A stretch of 64,000 nt of DNA from Aureimonas altamirensis (lineage in GTDB: Bacteria; Pseudomonadota; Alphaproteobacteria; Rhizobiales; Rhizobiaceae), in NCBI RefSeq assembly GCF_001463885.1, contig NZ_BBWQ01000001.1, positions 62,001 through 126,000 of the forward strand, given 5' to 3'. The translations under genes and the position numbers were made by a program. A model generated the notes under the pieces. The model saw only the letters and a program-made list of their open reading frames with translations. It was not told the origin of the DNA and did not search any database. Below are positions 62,901 to 64,000 of the stretch, piece after piece (positions within the stretch are counted from its first letter, which is position 1; the number at the start of each line of letters is the position of its first letter).

Positions 62901-63992
62901 TCAGTCTTCACCGCGTGCGCCTTTACGCGCTTCGTCTCCCGCTGCCCCGCGCCGCCAGTAGGCCGCCACGAGATGGCGATCCTTGGCCACTTTCAGATCC
63001 TTCCGGACGCTGCGGCGAATGGCCTTGAAGGCATCGAATTCGCAGCCGGCCCAGATATAGAGATCCTCCGTAATGCCTGCGGCGGCAACGCTGTCCAGCG
63101 CATCCTGAAGCAGCCGGGTCGTGCCCGCCGGGGCGCCGTGGCGGTGCAGATAGCGGATGTCGGCTTTGCAGGATGCGGCGATGGATTGCTCTTCCGCCGG
63201 GCCATCGACCTCGATGAAGGCGGTGGCCGAGGCATCCGGCGCCGCGTTTTCCAGAATGCGGGCCATGGCGGGCAGGGCGGTCTCGTCGCCCAAAAGAAGC
63301 ATGCGCCGCGCCTGGGGCAGGAAGCCGCCGCCCGGCCCGGTCATGCCGACGACATCGCCGGGCATCGCCGTTTCGGCAAAGCTGGCGCCCGGCGTATCGG
63401 CGCCGGGATGCAGCACCATGTCCACCTCGAGCGTGCCGGCGGCAACGTCGATCGAGCGGATGGTGTAGACGCGCAGCACAAGCCTGTCTTCGCCCTGCGG
63501 CCAGACCGGCATGCCGTCCTCTCCCATGATAGGCCAGACGGGTACGCGCCCCTTGGGCGGAAAGACGAGCCGGATATGAAGGCCGCCGGCAGCGAACCGC
63601 CCGATATCCTGCCCCGACAGCGTCAGGCGCTGCATATGCGGCGTGATGCGCCGGCTGGAAACCACCTGCATGACGCGGAAGAACGGCGGCTGCACCCCGC
63701 TGACCCCGTCGCCCTGCCACCGCACGGTCGGGGCAGGCTGCGGCGCGAACTCCAGCACATGGCTGGTCACGCCCATCTTTATGTAGGCAAGGCCGGTTTC
63801 GTCGCGCGATTGCGCGATGGCATGAAGCGCCCCATCCACCACACTCAGCCGGGCTTCGCCGAAGCTGACGACGATGCGCGCCGCCCCATCGGCATAAGTG
63901 ACTTCCCCATGCTCGGAATAATGGTCGCACAAGGCGTCCAGCAGGCGCCGGGATTCGGCCACCTCGATGCGCGACCAGGCCTGCAATATCAT
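62901..63992 (-). CDS. DUF2218-SIP siderophore-interacting flavoprotein
   Basis: The 363-residue protein begins with a DUF2218 domain (about 1-95) and continues with a siderophore-interacting protein (SIP) domain: FAD-binding part starting RVMQVVSSRRITPHMQRLTL and NADPH-side region with LLLGDETALPAMARIL. It would reduce ferric siderophore complexes in the cytosol. The first ATG lies 8 bp from the window edge, so a longer N-terminus cannot be excluded, but DUF2218 starts normally here. It is separated by 66 bp from the M20 gene. Confidence 0.88.
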   Translation of the reverse strand: MILQAWSRIEVAESRRLLDALCDHYSEHGEVTYADGAARIVVSFGEARLSVVDGALHAIAQSRDETGLAYIKMGVTSHVLEFAPQPAPTVRWQGDGVSGVQPPFFRVMQVVSSRRITPHMQRLTLSGQDIGRFAAGGLHIRLVFPPKGRVPVWPIMGEDGMPVWPQGEDRLVLRVYTIRSIDVAAGTLEVDMVLHPGADTPGASFAETAMPGDVVGMTGPGGGFLPQARRMLLLGDETALPAMARILENAAPDASATAFIEVDGPAEEQSIAASCKADIRYLHRHGAPAGTTRLLQDALDSVAAAGITEDLYIWAGCEFDAFKAIRRSVRKDLKVAKDRHLVAAYWRRGAAGDEARKGARGED

Positions 63993-64000
63993 CGTTCGAC

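Noticed and set aside
1-64000. tRNA or rRNA genes, insertion sequences, prophage or integrative element
   Set aside because: No cloverleaf, rRNA-like sequence, transposase, integrase or attachment repeat was recognised. All gaps are under about 220 bp.

Overview
The window is GC-rich, gene-dense chromosomal DNA from an alphaproteobacterium, most likely a member of the Hyphomicrobiales (Rhizobiales). This is inferred from gene families and order: MoxR-DUF58-DUF4159 diverging from DUF1285-Nudix-CCA, the ChvE-GguAB sugar transporter, NadQ with nadABC, AztABC zinc uptake with a Zur-type box, and a TGA-N9-TCA (RirA-type) iron box. Genus cannot be fixed from sequence alone. I saw no rRNA, tRNA, CRISPR array, insertion sequence, integrase or phage gene. 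No gap between genes exceeds about 220 bp. Most long open frames opposite these genes are artefacts of the high GC content.

Layout, left to right. 1-7400: a DUF4159/DUF58/MoxR operon leaving the window on the left, divergent from DUF1285-Nudix-tRNA nucleotidyltransferase. 7400-12000: small proteins (DUF1059, PepSY), an RsuA/RluB-type pseudouridine synthase and a tripartite tricarboxylate transporter (tctCBA). 12100-23300: a GntR regulator and a large galactose regulon. It covers galactose 1-dehydrogenase, aldose epimerase, an IlvD/Edd sugar-acid dehydratase, an SMP-30 lactonase, dgoK, dgoA and then chvE-gguA-gguB. Between dgoA and chvE lies an odd array of three 30-bp hairpin-forming repeats. 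23400-27860: purU, folD and an orphan hybrid histidine kinase with two receiver domains.

27900-35650: a polyamine-type unit (class III aminotransferase, PotCBAD, XRE-cupin regulator) divergent from a HisD-like dehydrogenase that is probably not the histidine-pathway enzyme. A 10-bp motif is shared by its two control regions. 36200-38980: a zinc uptake operon (48-residue membrane peptide, aztA, aztB, aztC) behind a Zur-type box. 39100-42930: sulfate uptake (sbp, cysT, cysW, cysA) with a structured leader. 42930-45690: a CatE/DoxX/GFA/LysR group that looks like quinone or catechol detoxification. 45650-49360: a HAD phosphatase, and a Spy-like periplasmic protein divergent from an OmpR/EnvZ-type pair.

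49360-53310: ferric iron ABC uptake (fbpC, fbpA, fbpB) with an iron box. 53390-58630: a gluconate 5-dehydrogenase-like SDR with a LacI-type operator, then nadQ and nadA-nadB-nadC with two tandem candidate NadQ boxes. 58740-64000: threonine degradation (kbl-tdh) with an XRE-cupin regulator, an M20 amidohydrolase and a DUF2218-SIP siderophore-interacting protein.

The common theme is nutrient uptake joined to catabolism, each unit with a local regulator. In four of the five transporters whose binding-protein gene comes before another transporter gene, a GC-rich hairpin follows the binding-protein gene. No clearly new defence or mobile system was found. The most unusual items are the 30-bp repeat array at 19361-19450, the HisD-like/aminotransferase/Pot module, and the structured leader of the sulfate operon.
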